The position numbers and the translations under genes were made by a program. 64,000 nt of DNA, from NCBI GenBank assembly GCA_002162755.1, contig MAAS01000015.1:62001-126000 (forward strand), read 5' to 3'. Under the pieces are notes generated by a model that worked only from the letters and a program-made list of their open reading frames with translations, searched no databases and had not been told where the DNA came from. This document shows positions 31,682 through 41,501 of this stretch, in pieces; position 1 is the first letter of the stretch; each line of letters begins with the position of its first letter. Origin of the DNA: Gammaproteobacteria bacterium 50_400_T64 (GTDB taxonomy: Bacteria > Pseudomonadota > Gammaproteobacteria > Pseudomonadales > Porticoccaceae).

Positions 31682-32890
31682 ATGAGACAACCCAAGGCCA
31701 TTACGGTTAGAGCCTTAAAAAGCGCGCTGAAAAATAAAGAATTTATTTTGCACTACCAGCCTAAAACATCAATGGTAACCGGGAAAACATACGGTGCGGA
31801 AGCACTTTTGCGCTGGCAACAACCCGATGGCACACTTGTCCCGCCCTTTGAATTCATCCCCCTTGCTGAGAAATCAGAGTTTATCCAGGAAATCACACAC
31901 TTCGTTTTTAGTAAGCTCATCGAGGATATGACGCTAATTAACGCCGTCAACGACGATCTTGTTATCTCCTTTAATGCCTCTGGCAAAGACTTTCATGATA
32001 GTAAATTCACAAATATCGTACTTTATGCGCTGAAAAACCGCTTCATTGACGCTAAAAATCTTGAAATTGAGGTCACAGAAACTGTCCTCATGGATGAAGA
32101 GCATGCAAAAGTTACACTGGCTGCTTTGGCCAACAAGGGTGTTTCTATTGCCATGGACGATTTTGGAGAAGGACACTCAGGCTTAGCTACACTCAGCAAA
32201 TGGCCCTTTACCACACTGAAAATCGATAAGGGTCTGATAGACGACATCGCAACATCAGGAAAAAACCATGCCATTATCCAGGCATCTATTCGCATGGCGC
32301 ACCAGCTCAATATTGATGTTGTCGCCGAAGGAATTGAAGATGAAGAAACCTATCAAATATTGCAAAGCTATGGTTGCAAAGCAGGGCAAGGCTTCTGGAT
32401 TTGCAAACCCTTACCCCTCGAAAAATTTATTAAGTACCTAAAAACCTATAAACAACTGCCGGCCAAACCCGTTGGCTTGCTCTATATGGCACAGCTAGAC
32501 CACCTGCAATGGCGTAAAGCCGTCATTGACTCGGCACTTTTCCTCCGGGAAATAAAGGGAGAGCGTACGCTAGATGATTTACGCAACCGCCCAGAACTCG
32601 ACCATACACAATGCAAACTTGGAAAATGGTATTACGGTCAGGGTCGTTTTTTTAAGGAGCATAGTATTTACAAAGGGATGGAAGCACCGCACAGGGAATT
32701 ACACACTATCGGAGAGAAATTACTCAGACGCTCAATGAAACATTGCCACTGGGACGAATTCACTGAGCTCACGCATGCCTTAAGTAAGAAATCTATGGAG
32801 GTTTTAGAATCTTTACAATCTATGGAGAATTATCTTTCTGTACATCATTCTTTAGAACCCTCAGAGCCATCACATCCTGACTTTGGCTAA
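31682..32890 (+). CDS. EAL-domain c-di-GMP phosphodiesterase fused to a CZB zinc-binding domain
   Basis: 402 residues. EAL domain (about 10-255) with intact catalytic elements: AEALLRW, ISFNASGKDF, EIEVTETVL, AMDDFGEGHSGL, LKIDKGLI, VVAEGIED and GQGFWICKPL. Residues about 272-365 form a CZB domain: LDHLQWRKAV (His), CKLGKWYYGQG (the CxxGxW core) and APHRELHTIGEK (HxxLH His). CZB binds zinc with high affinity; in E. coli DgcZ it silences a GGDEF domain. Here it is joined to an EAL instead, suggesting zinc-controlled c-di-GMP hydrolysis. No membrane segment, so cytoplasmic. Confidence 0.9.
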   Translation: MRQPKAITVRALKSALKNKEFILHYQPKTSMVTGKTYGAEALLRWQQPDGTLVPPFEFIPLAEKSEFIQEITHFVFSKLIEDMTLINAVNDDLVISFNASGKDFHDSKFTNIVLYALKNRFIDAKNLEIEVTETVLMDEEHAKVTLAALANKGVSIAMDDFGEGHSGLATLSKWPFTTLKIDKGLIDDIATSGKNHAIIQASIRMAHQLNIDVVAEGIEDEETYQILQSYGCKAGQGFWICKPLPLEKFIKYLKTYKQLPAKPVGLLYMAQLDHLQWRKAVIDSALFLREIKGERTLDDLRNRPELDHTQCKLGKWYYGQGRFFKEHSIYKGMEAPHRELHTIGEKLLRRSMKHCHWDEFTELTHALSKKSMEVLESLQSMENYLSVHHSLEPSEPSHPDFG

Positions 32891-32906
32891 CAAACCCTTC
32901 AAACGC

Positions 32907-33935
32907 CTATCCCAACACCTGATCCATCTCGCCAACAGCTTCTATCGCATCCCGGATAAGTGACGGCCCATGATAAATAAACCCGGTATAAACCTGTACT
33001 AAACTGGCCCCGGCTTTGATTTTATCGCAGGCATCCTCACCTTTAACGATACCGCCCACACCGATAATCGGCAGAGCGCCATCAAGCTCTTTCGCCAGTT
33101 TACCAATCACTTCAGTCGCCCGCTCGCGCACGGGCCAACCACTCAAGCCGCCCTGCTCACCCGCTAATGGCGAGCGCTTAACCTGCTCTCGCGACAGGGT
33201 TGTATTAGTGGCAATAACGCCATCCATACCGTGTTTAATCAATTGGCGCGCCATATCGGTAATTTGTTCGTCGTCCAAATCCGGTGCAATTTTTAATGCC
33301 AGCGGCACATAACGACCCTGCTCATCGGCGAGGCGAGCCTGGGTTTGTTTCAGTGTTGCCAGTAGTTCGTCAAGCTGCTCGGCGTGTTGTAAATCCCGCA
33401 GACCCGGGGTATTGGGCGAAGAAATATTAACGGCGATATAGTCGGCGTGGGCGTAGGCCTTTTCCATGCACAGGCGATAATCATCGCTGGCTTTTTCCAC
33501 GGGCGTGTCAAAATTCTTACCGATATTAATACCCAGCACACCTTTGAATTGTCGCTCGCGCACCTGTGATACCAGATGATCAACACCCAAATTATTGAAG
33601 CCCATGCGATTAATAATCGCCTGATATTCGGGCAGACGAAATAAGCGCGGCTGAGGGTTGCCCGGTTGGGGCCGAGGCGTAATAGTGCCAATTTCGACAA
33701 AGCCAAAGCCCAGCTCGGAGAGCGCATCAAAGTAGTCGCCATTTTTATCGAGGCCAGCCGCCAAACCGACAGGGTTAGGGAAACTTAAGCCCATTGCCTC
33801 TACAGGATGAACCTCGGGTTTAGGCAGCAGCTTCAACAAACCCAGACGCGATGACAGCGCGATTGCGTTTAAAGAAAAATGGTGGGAGGTCTCTGTTGGT
33901 AAAAGGAATAAAGCTCTGCGCGCTAACGGATACAT
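32907..33935 (-). CDS. pyrD: Dihydroorotate dehydrogenase (quinone), class 2
   Basis: 342 residues. FMN-binding barrel with [64 protein letters not shown] (catalytic Ser), ATNTTLSRE and [20 protein letters not shown]. The N-terminal helical extension ([20 protein letters not shown]) attaches the enzyme to the inner membrane, as in class 2 enzymes. It oxidises dihydroorotate to orotate in pyrimidine synthesis. Alone on the minus strand. Confidence 0.96.
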   Translation of the reverse strand: MYPLARRALFLLPTETSHHFSLNAIALSSRLGLLKLLPKPEVHPVEAMGLSFPNPVGLAAGLDKNGDYFDALSELGFGFVEIGTITPRPQPGNPQPRLFRLPEYQAIINRMGFNNLGVDHLVSQVRERQFKGVLGINIGKNFDTPVEKASDDYRLCMEKAYAHADYIAVNISSPNTPGLRDLQHAEQLDELLATLKQTQARLADEQGRYVPLALKIAPDLDDEQITDMARQLIKHGMDGVIATNTTLSREQVKRSPLAGEQGGLSGWPVRERATEVIGKLAKELDGALPIIGVGGIVKGEDACDKIKAGASLVQVYTGFIYHGPSLIRDAIEAVGEMDQVLG

Positions 33936-33942
33936 AGTGACC

Positions 33943-34077
33943 TCACGTGTTTATTGCCGGCTGATTTGCCCAACTGCTGTCTCGACGCCTGACCAGACGA
34001 CGGGCCCAATAAATGAGCCGCTTCTCGACGAAGATCAACAGGGCGGCAAGGATAAGCCAAGGTGACGGGCAAGTCAT
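33943..34077 (-). CDS. Possible 44-residue membrane peptide or remnant upstream of pyrD
   Basis: An ATG at 34077 opens 44 codons ending 7 bases before the pyrD start: a hydrophobic helix ([18 protein letters not shown]) followed by a basic tail (ARRLVRRR). The frame stays open a further 21 codons upstream to a TAG, reading REHGFRFSIGSFYRAPL, so it may instead be the end of a decayed larger membrane protein. No clear ribosome site. The remaining part of 33936-34253 shows nothing else. Confidence 0.35.
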   Translation of the reverse strand: MTCPSPWLILAALLIFVEKRLIYWARRLVRRRDSSWANQPAINT

Positions 34078-34253
34078 CAACGGTGCTCTGTAAAAAGAGC
34101 CAATGCTGAACCTAAAGCCATGCTCCCTGTCCTAAGTGCTTATAGGCAGAAAACCTTTGCCCAAGCACTGGTAAATATTACAATCGACCCCATAACACTA
34201 ATACTCCGCCAAGCTGTAATTCACGATCAAAATAAGGCCGAAATAACGTACCC

Positions 34254-35213
34254 ATGAGTGTATCCACGCAGATCCAGTCCTTACTGTCCTACCTCAATCA
34301 AACCATCGTCGGCCAGGAGCATCTCGCTCAGCGGCTGGTGATGGCGCTGCTAGCCGATGGCCATTTACTGGTTGAAGGCGCGCCCGGCCTCGCCAAAACT
34401 AAAGCCATTAACACGCTGGCCAAGGGTATTGATGCCGACTTTCACCGCATACAGTTCACCCCAGACCTGTTGCCCGCCGACGTAACGGGCAGCGATATTT
34501 ACCGCCCCGAAAATGCCAGCTTTGAATTTCAGGCCGGGCCTATTTTTCACAACCTGGTGCTCGCTGACGAAATCAATCGCGCCCCGGCCAAAGTACAGTC
34601 GGCCCTGCTTGAAGCTATGGCCGAGCGACAGGTCAGTATCGGCAATAAAATTTATCCCCTGCCCGAGTTGTTTCTGGTGATGGCGACGCAAAACCCCATT
34701 GAGCAGGAAGGCACCTATCCTCTGCCCGAAGCCCAGCTCGACCGCTTTTTAATGCATGTCACCGTTGGCTACCCCGACGCCGATGCCGAGCGCCAAATCC
34801 TCAAGTTGGTAAGAGACGAGGCCGAAGGTAGTACTCAGACACCCGGCCCTGAAATTGATCAAGCAACGCTCTTTGCTGCCCGTAAAGAAGTCCTTGGCGT
34901 ACACATGGCCGACAATGTTGAGGCGTATTTAATTCAGCTAATTCAGGCCACACGCCAGCCCCTCAGCTACGGCGAAGAGCTCGACAGCTGGCTCGACTAC
35001 GGCGCCAGCCCACGTGCAACCATTGCGCTGGACCGCTGCAGCCGCGCCAATGCCTGGCTCGACGGGCGAGACTTTGTTACCCCCGATGATATTCGCGCCG
35101 TGGCCCACGACATCCTCCGTCATCGTTTAATTCTCAGCTTTGAAGCCGAAGCCAACGGTATTACTACCGACCGCGTGATCGATACCCTGCTTGCCAACGT
35201 TGCTTCTGCCTGA
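34254..35213 (+). CDS. MoxR-family AAA+ ATPase
   Basis: 319 residues. Walker A-like GAPGLAKTK, the MoxR hallmark IQFTPDLLPADVTGSDIYRP, Walker B NLVLADEINRAPAKVQSALLEAMAE, sensor 1 MATQNPIEQEGTYPLPEAQLDRF, and a C-terminal AAA lid. MoxR proteins act with von Willebrand (VWA) partner proteins as chaperone-like metal or cofactor insertion machines. First gene of a six-gene operon with DUF58, DUF4381, BatA, BatB/C and BatD. Confidence 0.94.
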   Translation: MSVSTQIQSLLSYLNQTIVGQEHLAQRLVMALLADGHLLVEGAPGLAKTKAINTLAKGIDADFHRIQFTPDLLPADVTGSDIYRPENASFEFQAGPIFHNLVLADEINRAPAKVQSALLEAMAERQVSIGNKIYPLPELFLVMATQNPIEQEGTYPLPEAQLDRFLMHVTVGYPDADAERQILKLVRDEAEGSTQTPGPEIDQATLFAARKEVLGVHMADNVEAYLIQLIQATRQPLSYGEELDSWLDYGASPRATIALDRCSRANAWLDGRDFVTPDDIRAVAHDILRHRLILSFEAEANGITTDRVIDTLLANVASA

Positions 35214-35276
35214 GTTTATTTGTATCAATGTTGTTCACTAATAAGTCGTCCTTTATCTCTACGACGTGCCTAGCTC

Positions 35277-36260
35277 TTGTCTAGTCTAGCGCCTTTATCG
35301 AATCTGCCGGCCAGTGTGGTCGCCTCTGTCGCCGATCTCGCGAAGCTGCGTTTTGCCGCTCGCGAGTTAACGCTATTTCCACAACGCCCCGTAAAAAGTG
35401 CATTGAACGGCACCCGTAGCTCACGCTTTCGCGGCCGCGGTATGGATTTCGACGAAGTGCGACCCTACCAGCCTGGCGACGATATTCGCTCCATCGACTG
35501 GCGAGTGACGGCGCGCACCACCAGCCCCCACACCAAAGTTTTTCGCGAAGAACGCGAGCGCCCACTCATGGTGATTTGCGACCTGCGCCAAAGCATGTTT
35601 TTTGGCTCTCGACGTTTGAAGTCGGTTTGCGCCAGCGAGATTGCCAGCCTGCTGGCATGGGCCGGACTCAACGCCGGTGAGCGTATTGGCGCACTGGTAT
35701 TTGGCCCCGACAAGCAGCGGGACATCCGCGCCCGGCGCAGCCAGCACAGTGTTCTTCAACTGATTAAAGCCCTGCACGAAACCAGCCTAGCGCTGCTGCC
35801 ACCGGGCAAAACACACACAGAACAAGCATCACCAACACCCGATAAGAGCGAGCGCTACAGTCTGAGTGAAATTCTTGAAGACACGCGCCGCGTTGCCCGC
35901 CCCGGCACCAGCTTAATGATCATCAGCGATTTTCACGATCTCGACGAAGACGGCGAACGCCACCTGTTTGAACTGGCTCGCCACTGCGACCTCAGCCTGT
36001 TTCACATTTACGACAAGCTCGAAAGCCAGCTGCCGCCACCCGGGCAATATCAAATTTTTAATGGCGCACAGCGATTTTTATTGAACGCGGCTAAAGCGAG
36101 TCTGCGCAGCCGCTTTGAACAGCACTACCGTGATAAAGAACAACGTTTGCAGCAAACGGCCCGGCGACTGAAGCTACCATTACTCAGTTTCTCAACGGAT
36201 GAACCGGTACTCGACACCCTGCGTTTGGCTTTTGCCAAACAGGGTCGACGGCAGCGCTAG
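35277..36260 (+). CDS. DUF58-family protein of the MoxR/Bat operon
   Basis: 327 residues, with a TTG start lacking a clear ribosome site; the true start may lie a little downstream. It carries the DUF58 core RSSRFRGRGMDFDEVRPYQP followed by GDDIRSIDWRVTARTTSPHTK and REERERPLMVICDLRQSM, then a VWA-like region (GTSLMIISDFHDLDEDGER). It is encoded between the MoxR ATPase and the VWA proteins and probably binds both. Its stop overlaps the GTG of the next gene by one base. Confidence 0.9.
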   Translation: MSSLAPLSNLPASVVASVADLAKLRFAARELTLFPQRPVKSALNGTRSSRFRGRGMDFDEVRPYQPGDDIRSIDWRVTARTTSPHTKVFREERERPLMVICDLRQSMFFGSRRLKSVCASEIASLLAWAGLNAGERIGALVFGPDKQRDIRARRSQHSVLQLIKALHETSLALLPPGKTHTEQASPTPDKSERYSLSEILEDTRRVARPGTSLMIISDFHDLDEDGERHLFELARHCDLSLFHIYDKLESQLPPPGQYQIFNGAQRFLLNAAKASLRSRFEQHYRDKEQRLQQTARRLKLPLLSFSTDEPVLDTLRLAFAKQGRRQR

Positions 36261-36808
36261 TGGATAATCCGATGCTCGAACAGCTCAGAGATATTCACCT
36301 GCCCGAGGCGGTGCACTGGTGGCCACCCGCGCCCGGCTGGTGGATAGTCGCGGCCTTATTACTGGGCCTGATAATTTGGCTCAGCCGCTATTTACAGGCG
36401 CGCTATCGCCGTCAGTATTTTCGCGGCGAAAGTCAGGACTTACTGAAACAAGTTTGGCGGGACTATGAGCAACAGGCGGGGAACACAGCCAATGCCGACC
36501 GTGACTTTATTGAAAATACGCTGGCGCTATTACGTCGAGCCGGTAAAACAGCGCAACTAGCGGCTGATAATAAGAGCGACGATCATCTTGAATCCATGCC
36601 GAGCCCCGCTCTGCTAGCGGCTCTCGACCAACACAGTGTTGGCAAACTCTCCGCAACTTTACCCTTACAGGACATCAGCGAACGCCTCTACCGCGCCGAG
36701 AGTAAAGCGCTAAGCACAGAGCAAGCCCAGTGCTTTTACGCGGTGGCAAAAAGCTGGCTCAAGTCGAAAGACTTTACACCGGGCAAGCAATCCGGGGACG
36801 ATAGCTGA
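36260..36808 (+). CDS. DUF4381-family membrane protein
   Basis: 182 residues starting at a GTG that overlaps the previous stop (TAGTG). The N-terminal pattern MLEQLRDIHLPEAVHWWPPAPGWW followed by one membrane helix (IVAALLLGLIIWLSRYLQ) is DUF4381; the remainder is a soluble cytoplasmic tail. It overlaps batA-like by one base. Presumed membrane anchor within the MoxR-Bat complex; function not known. Confidence 0.88.
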   Translation: MDNPMLEQLRDIHLPEAVHWWPPAPGWWIVAALLLGLIIWLSRYLQARYRRQYFRGESQDLLKQVWRDYEQQAGNTANADRDFIENTLALLRRAGKTAQLAADNKSDDHLESMPSPALLAALDQHSVGKLSATLPLQDISERLYRAESKALSTEQAQCFYAVAKSWLKSKDFTPGKQSGDDS

Positions 36809-37791
36809 TGCTCAGCCTGATCTGGCCCTGGATGCTGGCACTCGCCCCCCTGCCCTTTCTCTACCGCTGGTGGCGCAAGCCCGCAGACGATCAACAGGCC
36901 GCGCTGCTGTCGCCTGTTTACGCTCAACTCGCCGCCGACAGCCAAAGCAGCCCGGCCGTAAATCGTCGCAACTGGCCTAGCCTTGTCCTGCTCACCTTAA
37001 TCTGGATTGCCTGTCTGCTCGCTGCCAGCCGCCCCCAATGGATTGGCGAACCCATCGCTCTGCCCATCAGTGGCCGCGATCTGCTACTGGCGGTGGATAT
37101 TTCCGGCAGCATGGAAGTCGAAGATATGGAAGTAAGAGGCTCGCTGATCGACCGCTTAACGGTGGTTAAAGCGGTGGTCGGCGATTTTGTCGAACGACGC
37201 AGCGGCGATCGACTCGGCCTTATTCTGTTTGGCGACCACGCCTATCTGCAAACCCCTCTCACCTTTGACCGGCAAACCCTCAATACGCTATTACAGGAGG
37301 CCTTAATCGGCTTTGCCGGTAAGGGCACAGCAATTGGCGATGCCATCGGCCTCGGCGTAAAGCGCCTGAAAGATAAAGACGAAAACAGCCGCGTTATTAT
37401 TTTATTGACCGACGGTGCTAATACCGCCGGTGAGGTTGAACCCCTGAAAGCAGCCGAGTTGGCCGCCGCTTACGGGGTAAAAATTTACACCATTGGCGTC
37501 GGTGCCGATGAAATATTACGCCGCAGTTTATTCGGTGTGCGCCGCGTTAACCCCTCCGCCGATCTTGATGAAACTACCCTGCGCGCCATTGCGGCGCAGA
37601 CCGGAGGCCAATATTTTCGCGCCCGCAATCCGAAAGAATTAGCACAAATCTATGCCACCCTCGACCTGCTTGAACCGGTCAGTCAGGACGCCGAAACCTT
37701 TCGCCCCACCCGTGCGCTGTTTTACTGGCCACTGGGTGTAGCACTGCTATTAAGCTGCCCCTTACTGCTTTTCCGGGGTATTAAAGCATGA
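36808..37791 (+). CDS. VWA-domain membrane protein, BatA-like
   Basis: 327 residues. Two N-terminal membrane helices (WPWMLALAPLPFLYRWW, LVLLTLIWIACLLAASRP), then a VWA domain with an intact MIDAS: AVDISGSMEVEDM (DxSxS), the Thr in KGTAIGDAIG, and ILLTDGANTAG (Asp). A C-terminal helix (ALFYWPLGVALLLSCPLLLF) returns to the membrane. Named for the Bacteroides aerotolerance proteins; role in stress or envelope integrity is inferred from the family. Overlaps its neighbours at both ends. Confidence 0.92.
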   Translation: MLSLIWPWMLALAPLPFLYRWWRKPADDQQAALLSPVYAQLAADSQSSPAVNRRNWPSLVLLTLIWIACLLAASRPQWIGEPIALPISGRDLLLAVDISGSMEVEDMEVRGSLIDRLTVVKAVVGDFVERRSGDRLGLILFGDHAYLQTPLTFDRQTLNTLLQEALIGFAGKGTAIGDAIGLGVKRLKDKDENSRVIILLTDGANTAGEVEPLKAAELAAAYGVKIYTIGVGADEILRRSLFGVRRVNPSADLDETTLRAIAAQTGGQYFRARNPKELAQIYATLDLLEPVSQDAETFRPTRALFYWPLGVALLLSCPLLLFRGIKA

Positions 37792-39704
37792 GCTTTTTGT
37801 CTGCCGAGCTAGCAACAGCCATCGCCCAGTTTCACTGGCTTCGCCCCTGGTGGCTCGCGGCCCTGTTACCCGGTATTGCCCTGGCCTTGTTGCTCGCTCG
37901 TCGTAGTGGTAACAACAGCGCCTGGCAAGGCGTTATCGCCCCGGAGTTACTCCCCTATCTGGTCGAACAAGACACCAGCACCAAGCGGCAGCGCCTGCAT
38001 TGGTGGCTGCTCCTGCCCTGGCTCTGCGCCTGTCTTGCACTAGCGGGGCCGAGCTGGAATAAAATCCCCCTGCCCATTCATAAACAACAGACACCGCTGG
38101 TTATTCTGCTCGACCTGTCACCGTCTATGTGGGCGGAAGATGTCAAACCCAACCGGCTGACTCGCGCCCGCTTAAAGTTAATCGACCTGCTGCACACACG
38201 ACAGGAAGGCACCACCGCACTGGTCGCCTATGCGGGCGATGCCCACGTCGTCACCCCTCTCACCGATGACACGGCAACCATTATCTCCCTGCTGCCCGCC
38301 CTTAATCCGGCGATAATGCCCGTGCCCGGCAACCAACCCTTGCAGGCTCTGGAAAAAGGCATCGAACTCATTGTTAAAAGCGGCTTTCAAAACGGACATG
38401 TGTTGCTGGTTTCCGATGGGCTGCCCAGTGCTGACTTGCCACTAATGAATGCCCAGCTAGAAAACTACCCCGGCATTAAAACCTCTGTATTAGCGCTCGG
38501 TACAAAAGATGGCGCACCCATTCCTTCCGTTTCTTCCGCCGGCAAAGGTGGCTTTGTCAAAGACAGTAATGGCAATATCGTCATTGCCCAATTACGCGAA
38601 ACCCCATTGCGTAAACTGGCGCAAAATAATGGTGGCATCTACCGCAAGATCTCTCTCGACGATAGTGACATTGAAGCCCTAAGTCAGCTTTTCAACAGTG
38701 CTGACAGCGAACAAAGCCAGCAATTAGAGCGCACCTTTGATACCTGGCACGACAGTGGTTTCTGGCTGGTTTTTCCGCTGCTGCCCTTCCTGGCATTAGC
38801 CTTTCGCCGCAACGTACTGGCTTTATTGATTCTTGCCCCGCTAGTTTTTGCACCCGATAAAAGCTACGCCATGGAATGGCAGGACCTCTGGCTGCGGAGT
38901 GACCAGCAAGGGCAAAAGGCACTGGCCGCCGGTGACGCGGAGGCAGCTGAAGCGCTCTTCAAAGACCCGAGCTGGAAAGGTTCGGCAGCCTATCAAAAGG
39001 GTGACTTTGCCGCCGCCGAAGAGCATTTTAAAAACAGCGAAGCCAGCGCCGACAGCCTTTACAACCTGGCCAATGCTCAGGCTAACGCCGGACAGCTAGA
39101 AGCAGCGCTGGAAAACTATCAGGCGGCCCTCGAATTAGAGGACAAACACGAAGACGCCCACTTTAATAAAGACCTGGTTGAAAAAGCCCTGAAACAAGAA
39201 CAGGAAAAGCAGCAAGAAAAAGATAAGTCGCAAGATGACGAGAACGCAGAAGAGGGTGATAAAAGCGACGCCGATAAAGATGATGCAGAGGATGGAGAGC
39301 CGTCGTCCGATTCTGAGCAAGACGGACAGGAAGGCGAGTCTGGCGAACAAGAGGCCGACGATGATTATAATCCCGAGGATAGTCCGGAGAATAAAGAACC
39401 AGAATCAGATACTGAAAAAAGTGCTGAGCAAGACAAAGATGATGCCGAAGAGAAAGACTCTGCCAATGCAGAGAATGAAGAAAAACCCGATGATGCAGAA
39501 TCTCAAAACACTGGGGAAGCACAAGCCTCTGCCGCCGACGAAATGCCCGATGAGCAACGTCAGGCCCTTGAACAATGGTTGCGCCGTGTACCCGACGACC
39601 CCAGCGGCTTAATGCGCAGAAAGTTTGAATATGAAGCCTGGCAGCACGATCAACAAATGCAAGGCCGAGGTCGAGCAAGTCAGCAGGAGACAGAACGTTG
39701 GTAA
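37788..39704 (+). CDS. VWA and TPR membrane protein, BatB/BatC fusion
   Basis: 638 residues. Membrane helices near 18-36 and 66-86, a VWA domain with MIDAS (ILLDLSPSMWAEDV; LVSDGLPSADLP), further membrane helices about 322-355, then a TPR region (AAYQKGDFAAAEEHFKNSEA, SLYNLANAQANAGQLEAALE). Residues about 465-580 are an almost purely acidic low-complexity tract (Asp, Glu, Ser, Lys). BatB and BatC are fused in many gammaproteobacteria. The tract may bind cations or basic partners. The stop overlaps the BatD start. Confidence 0.92.
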   Translation: MSFLSAELATAIAQFHWLRPWWLAALLPGIALALLLARRSGNNSAWQGVIAPELLPYLVEQDTSTKRQRLHWWLLLPWLCACLALAGPSWNKIPLPIHKQQTPLVILLDLSPSMWAEDVKPNRLTRARLKLIDLLHTRQEGTTALVAYAGDAHVVTPLTDDTATIISLLPALNPAIMPVPGNQPLQALEKGIELIVKSGFQNGHVLLVSDGLPSADLPLMNAQLENYPGIKTSVLALGTKDGAPIPSVSSAGKGGFVKDSNGNIVIAQLRETPLRKLAQNNGGIYRKISLDDSDIEALSQLFNSADSEQSQQLERTFDTWHDSGFWLVFPLLPFLALAFRRNVLALLILAPLVFAPDKSYAMEWQDLWLRSDQQGQKALAAGDAEAAEALFKDPSWKGSAAYQKGDFAAAEEHFKNSEASADSLYNLANAQANAGQLEAALENYQAALELEDKHEDAHFNKDLVEKALKQEQEKQQEKDKSQDDENAEEGDKSDADKDDAEDGEPSSDSEQDGQEGESGEQEADDDYNPEDSPENKEPESDTEKSAEQDKDDAEEKDSANAENEEKPDDAESQNTGEAQASAADEMPDEQRQALEQWLRRVPDDPSGLMRRKFEYEAWQHDQQMQGRGRASQQETERW

Positions 39705-41452
39705 GTAAACAATTAGTCACACAGACGCGCCGCGTCGGCAGCTATTTTATCGGGCTTTTATTACTAATAATGTCCGTTGGTAGTTATGCGGCAAACCTCC
39801 TTAGCGAGGTCAATCGTAACGCAGTCAATCTTGGCGAAAGCTTTGATCTGAATGTTATTTACAGTGAACAAATAATATTTGGCGAGCCTGACTTCAACGC
39901 GCTGAAAAAAGATTTTAAAATTTTAAGTCAAAACAAGCGCAGCCAATACTCGAATTATAATGGCCGTAGTATTTCGACCACACGCTGGATATTAAGTCTT
40001 TCACCAAAACGATTAGGCACTTTATTAATTCCCTCTTTTACCTTTAAAGATGAAATTAGTAATGCTCTCGAGATAAAAGTCAGTAAGGCAAAAGCCAGCA
40101 CCCAGGTCGCAGGAGCCCCTGTTTTTACCGAAACCCTACTCGATAAAAATAGTGTTTATGTACAGGAGCAAGCCCTGCTGACACTGCGTTTATATACCTC
40201 TGTGCCCATGAGTAATTTTGCCTTCGACGAACTCGCCGTACCGGGGGCGCAACTCATCAAGGTGGCGGAAAGCCAATATCAAAAAGAGATCGATGGCCAG
40301 CAATACACCGTGGTCGAAACCCGCTACGCTATTTTTGCCGATAGTAGTTCGACTCTGGAAATACCGGCAATTCAATACCGGGGTGTTATTGCAGACCCGA
40401 CCGCACGCAATAGCGGCTCACTTTTTCGGCAACGGGGTCGGCAGGTTTACTTCAACACCGAAGCCAGGCAATTACAGGTTAAACCCATGCCCAGTAACAG
40501 CCCCCTGCAACACTGGCTGCCCGGCAAAGGCTTGGGCCTGCAGGAGCGCTGGAGCAACCCCACCAGCGACATCACTTTGGGTGAACCGCTGACCCGTACC
40601 ATCACCATTACCGGACAGGGTTTGATGGGCAGTCAACTGCCGCCCCTGCAAATACCCAACAGCAAGAGCTACAAACTCTATCCCGACCAGGCGCAAATAG
40701 AAAACAGCGTTAGCGAAGCCGGTGTTATCGGTAAGCGCATCGAGTCTATCGCCATTGTGCCAACACAAGTCGGTAGCATTACTCTGCCCGATATTACCGT
40801 CGGCTGGTGGGATACAAAGGCCAATAAAGTTCGGCACACTGTTCTCAAGGGGCGCACGCTAAATGTCCTGCCTGCAAGTGCATCGACTGAACTTACCGGC
40901 AACGCTGCAGCGCCGACACCTGAAGGCGATATCAGCGCCCTGTCATCGCAAGCGCTGCAAAATGCGACCTCGCCGATAACAGGCACTTACTTCTGGCTGC
41001 TGGCCGCAAGTAACGTTGTGCTACTTATTGTCGCCACTGTTTTCGCCGTTTTATGGTGGCGCAATCGCCCCCGCGAATTACAGGCACCGGCACAAAGCAC
41101 GGCAGCCAAACCTGATAAGGAGCTGTTTCAAGAGCTTCGCATGGCCTGTGCCTTCGACAATTATTCAGCGCTACGCCAGGCCATAATTCATTGGGCACGC
41201 GTGCATTGGCAGCAAGAATCACTGCACAGTCTGGAGCAGGTCGCTGAGCTTGCCGATAGCGAAGCGCTAAAGGCTGAATTCAAAGCCCTTGATGCGCGGC
41301 TATACAGTGATAACGATACACAGCAGCCCGTGAGTAGCGATACTATTTTTCTACAACTAGAAAGCGTGAGAAAAAGTGGCGCGGCAAATAAAGCGGCTGG
41401 CAAAAAGGATCAGCGACAACACTTGCAAGCCCTCTACCCCAAGGGTTCCTGA
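39698..41452 (+). CDS. BatD-family protein
   Basis: 584 residues from a TTG with a strong ribosome site (CAGGAGAC, 7 bases upstream) that overlaps the end of batB/C. A signal peptide (VGSYFIGLLLLIMSVGSYAA) precedes repeated immunoglobulin-like beta domains (VNRNAVNLGESFDLNVIYSE; TQVAGAPVFTETLLDKNSVY). A C-terminal membrane helix (YFWLLAASNVVLLIVATVFA) and a cytoplasmic helical tail follow. The bulk is therefore periplasmic. Last gene of the MoxR-Bat operon. Confidence 0.92.
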   Translation: MVSKQLVTQTRRVGSYFIGLLLLIMSVGSYAANLLSEVNRNAVNLGESFDLNVIYSEQIIFGEPDFNALKKDFKILSQNKRSQYSNYNGRSISTTRWILSLSPKRLGTLLIPSFTFKDEISNALEIKVSKAKASTQVAGAPVFTETLLDKNSVYVQEQALLTLRLYTSVPMSNFAFDELAVPGAQLIKVAESQYQKEIDGQQYTVVETRYAIFADSSSTLEIPAIQYRGVIADPTARNSGSLFRQRGRQVYFNTEARQLQVKPMPSNSPLQHWLPGKGLGLQERWSNPTSDITLGEPLTRTITITGQGLMGSQLPPLQIPNSKSYKLYPDQAQIENSVSEAGVIGKRIESIAIVPTQVGSITLPDITVGWWDTKANKVRHTVLKGRTLNVLPASASTELTGNAAAPTPEGDISALSSQALQNATSPITGTYFWLLAASNVVLLIVATVFAVLWWRNRPRELQAPAQSTAAKPDKELFQELRMACAFDNYSALRQAIIHWARVHWQQESLHSLEQVAELADSEALKAEFKALDARLYSDNDTQQPVSSDTIFLQLESVRKSGAANKAAGKKDQRQHLQALYPKGS

Positions 41453-41501
41453 GCTTAATTTTAAAGGCTTACTTTTCAAGATATAAATAAGGCAATTAAC
41501 T

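Noticed and set aside
39163-39720. 185-codon minus-strand frame inside batB/C
   Set aside because: It mirrors the acidic low-complexity tract of the real gene; composition (Leu/His/Arg) is a codon shadow.
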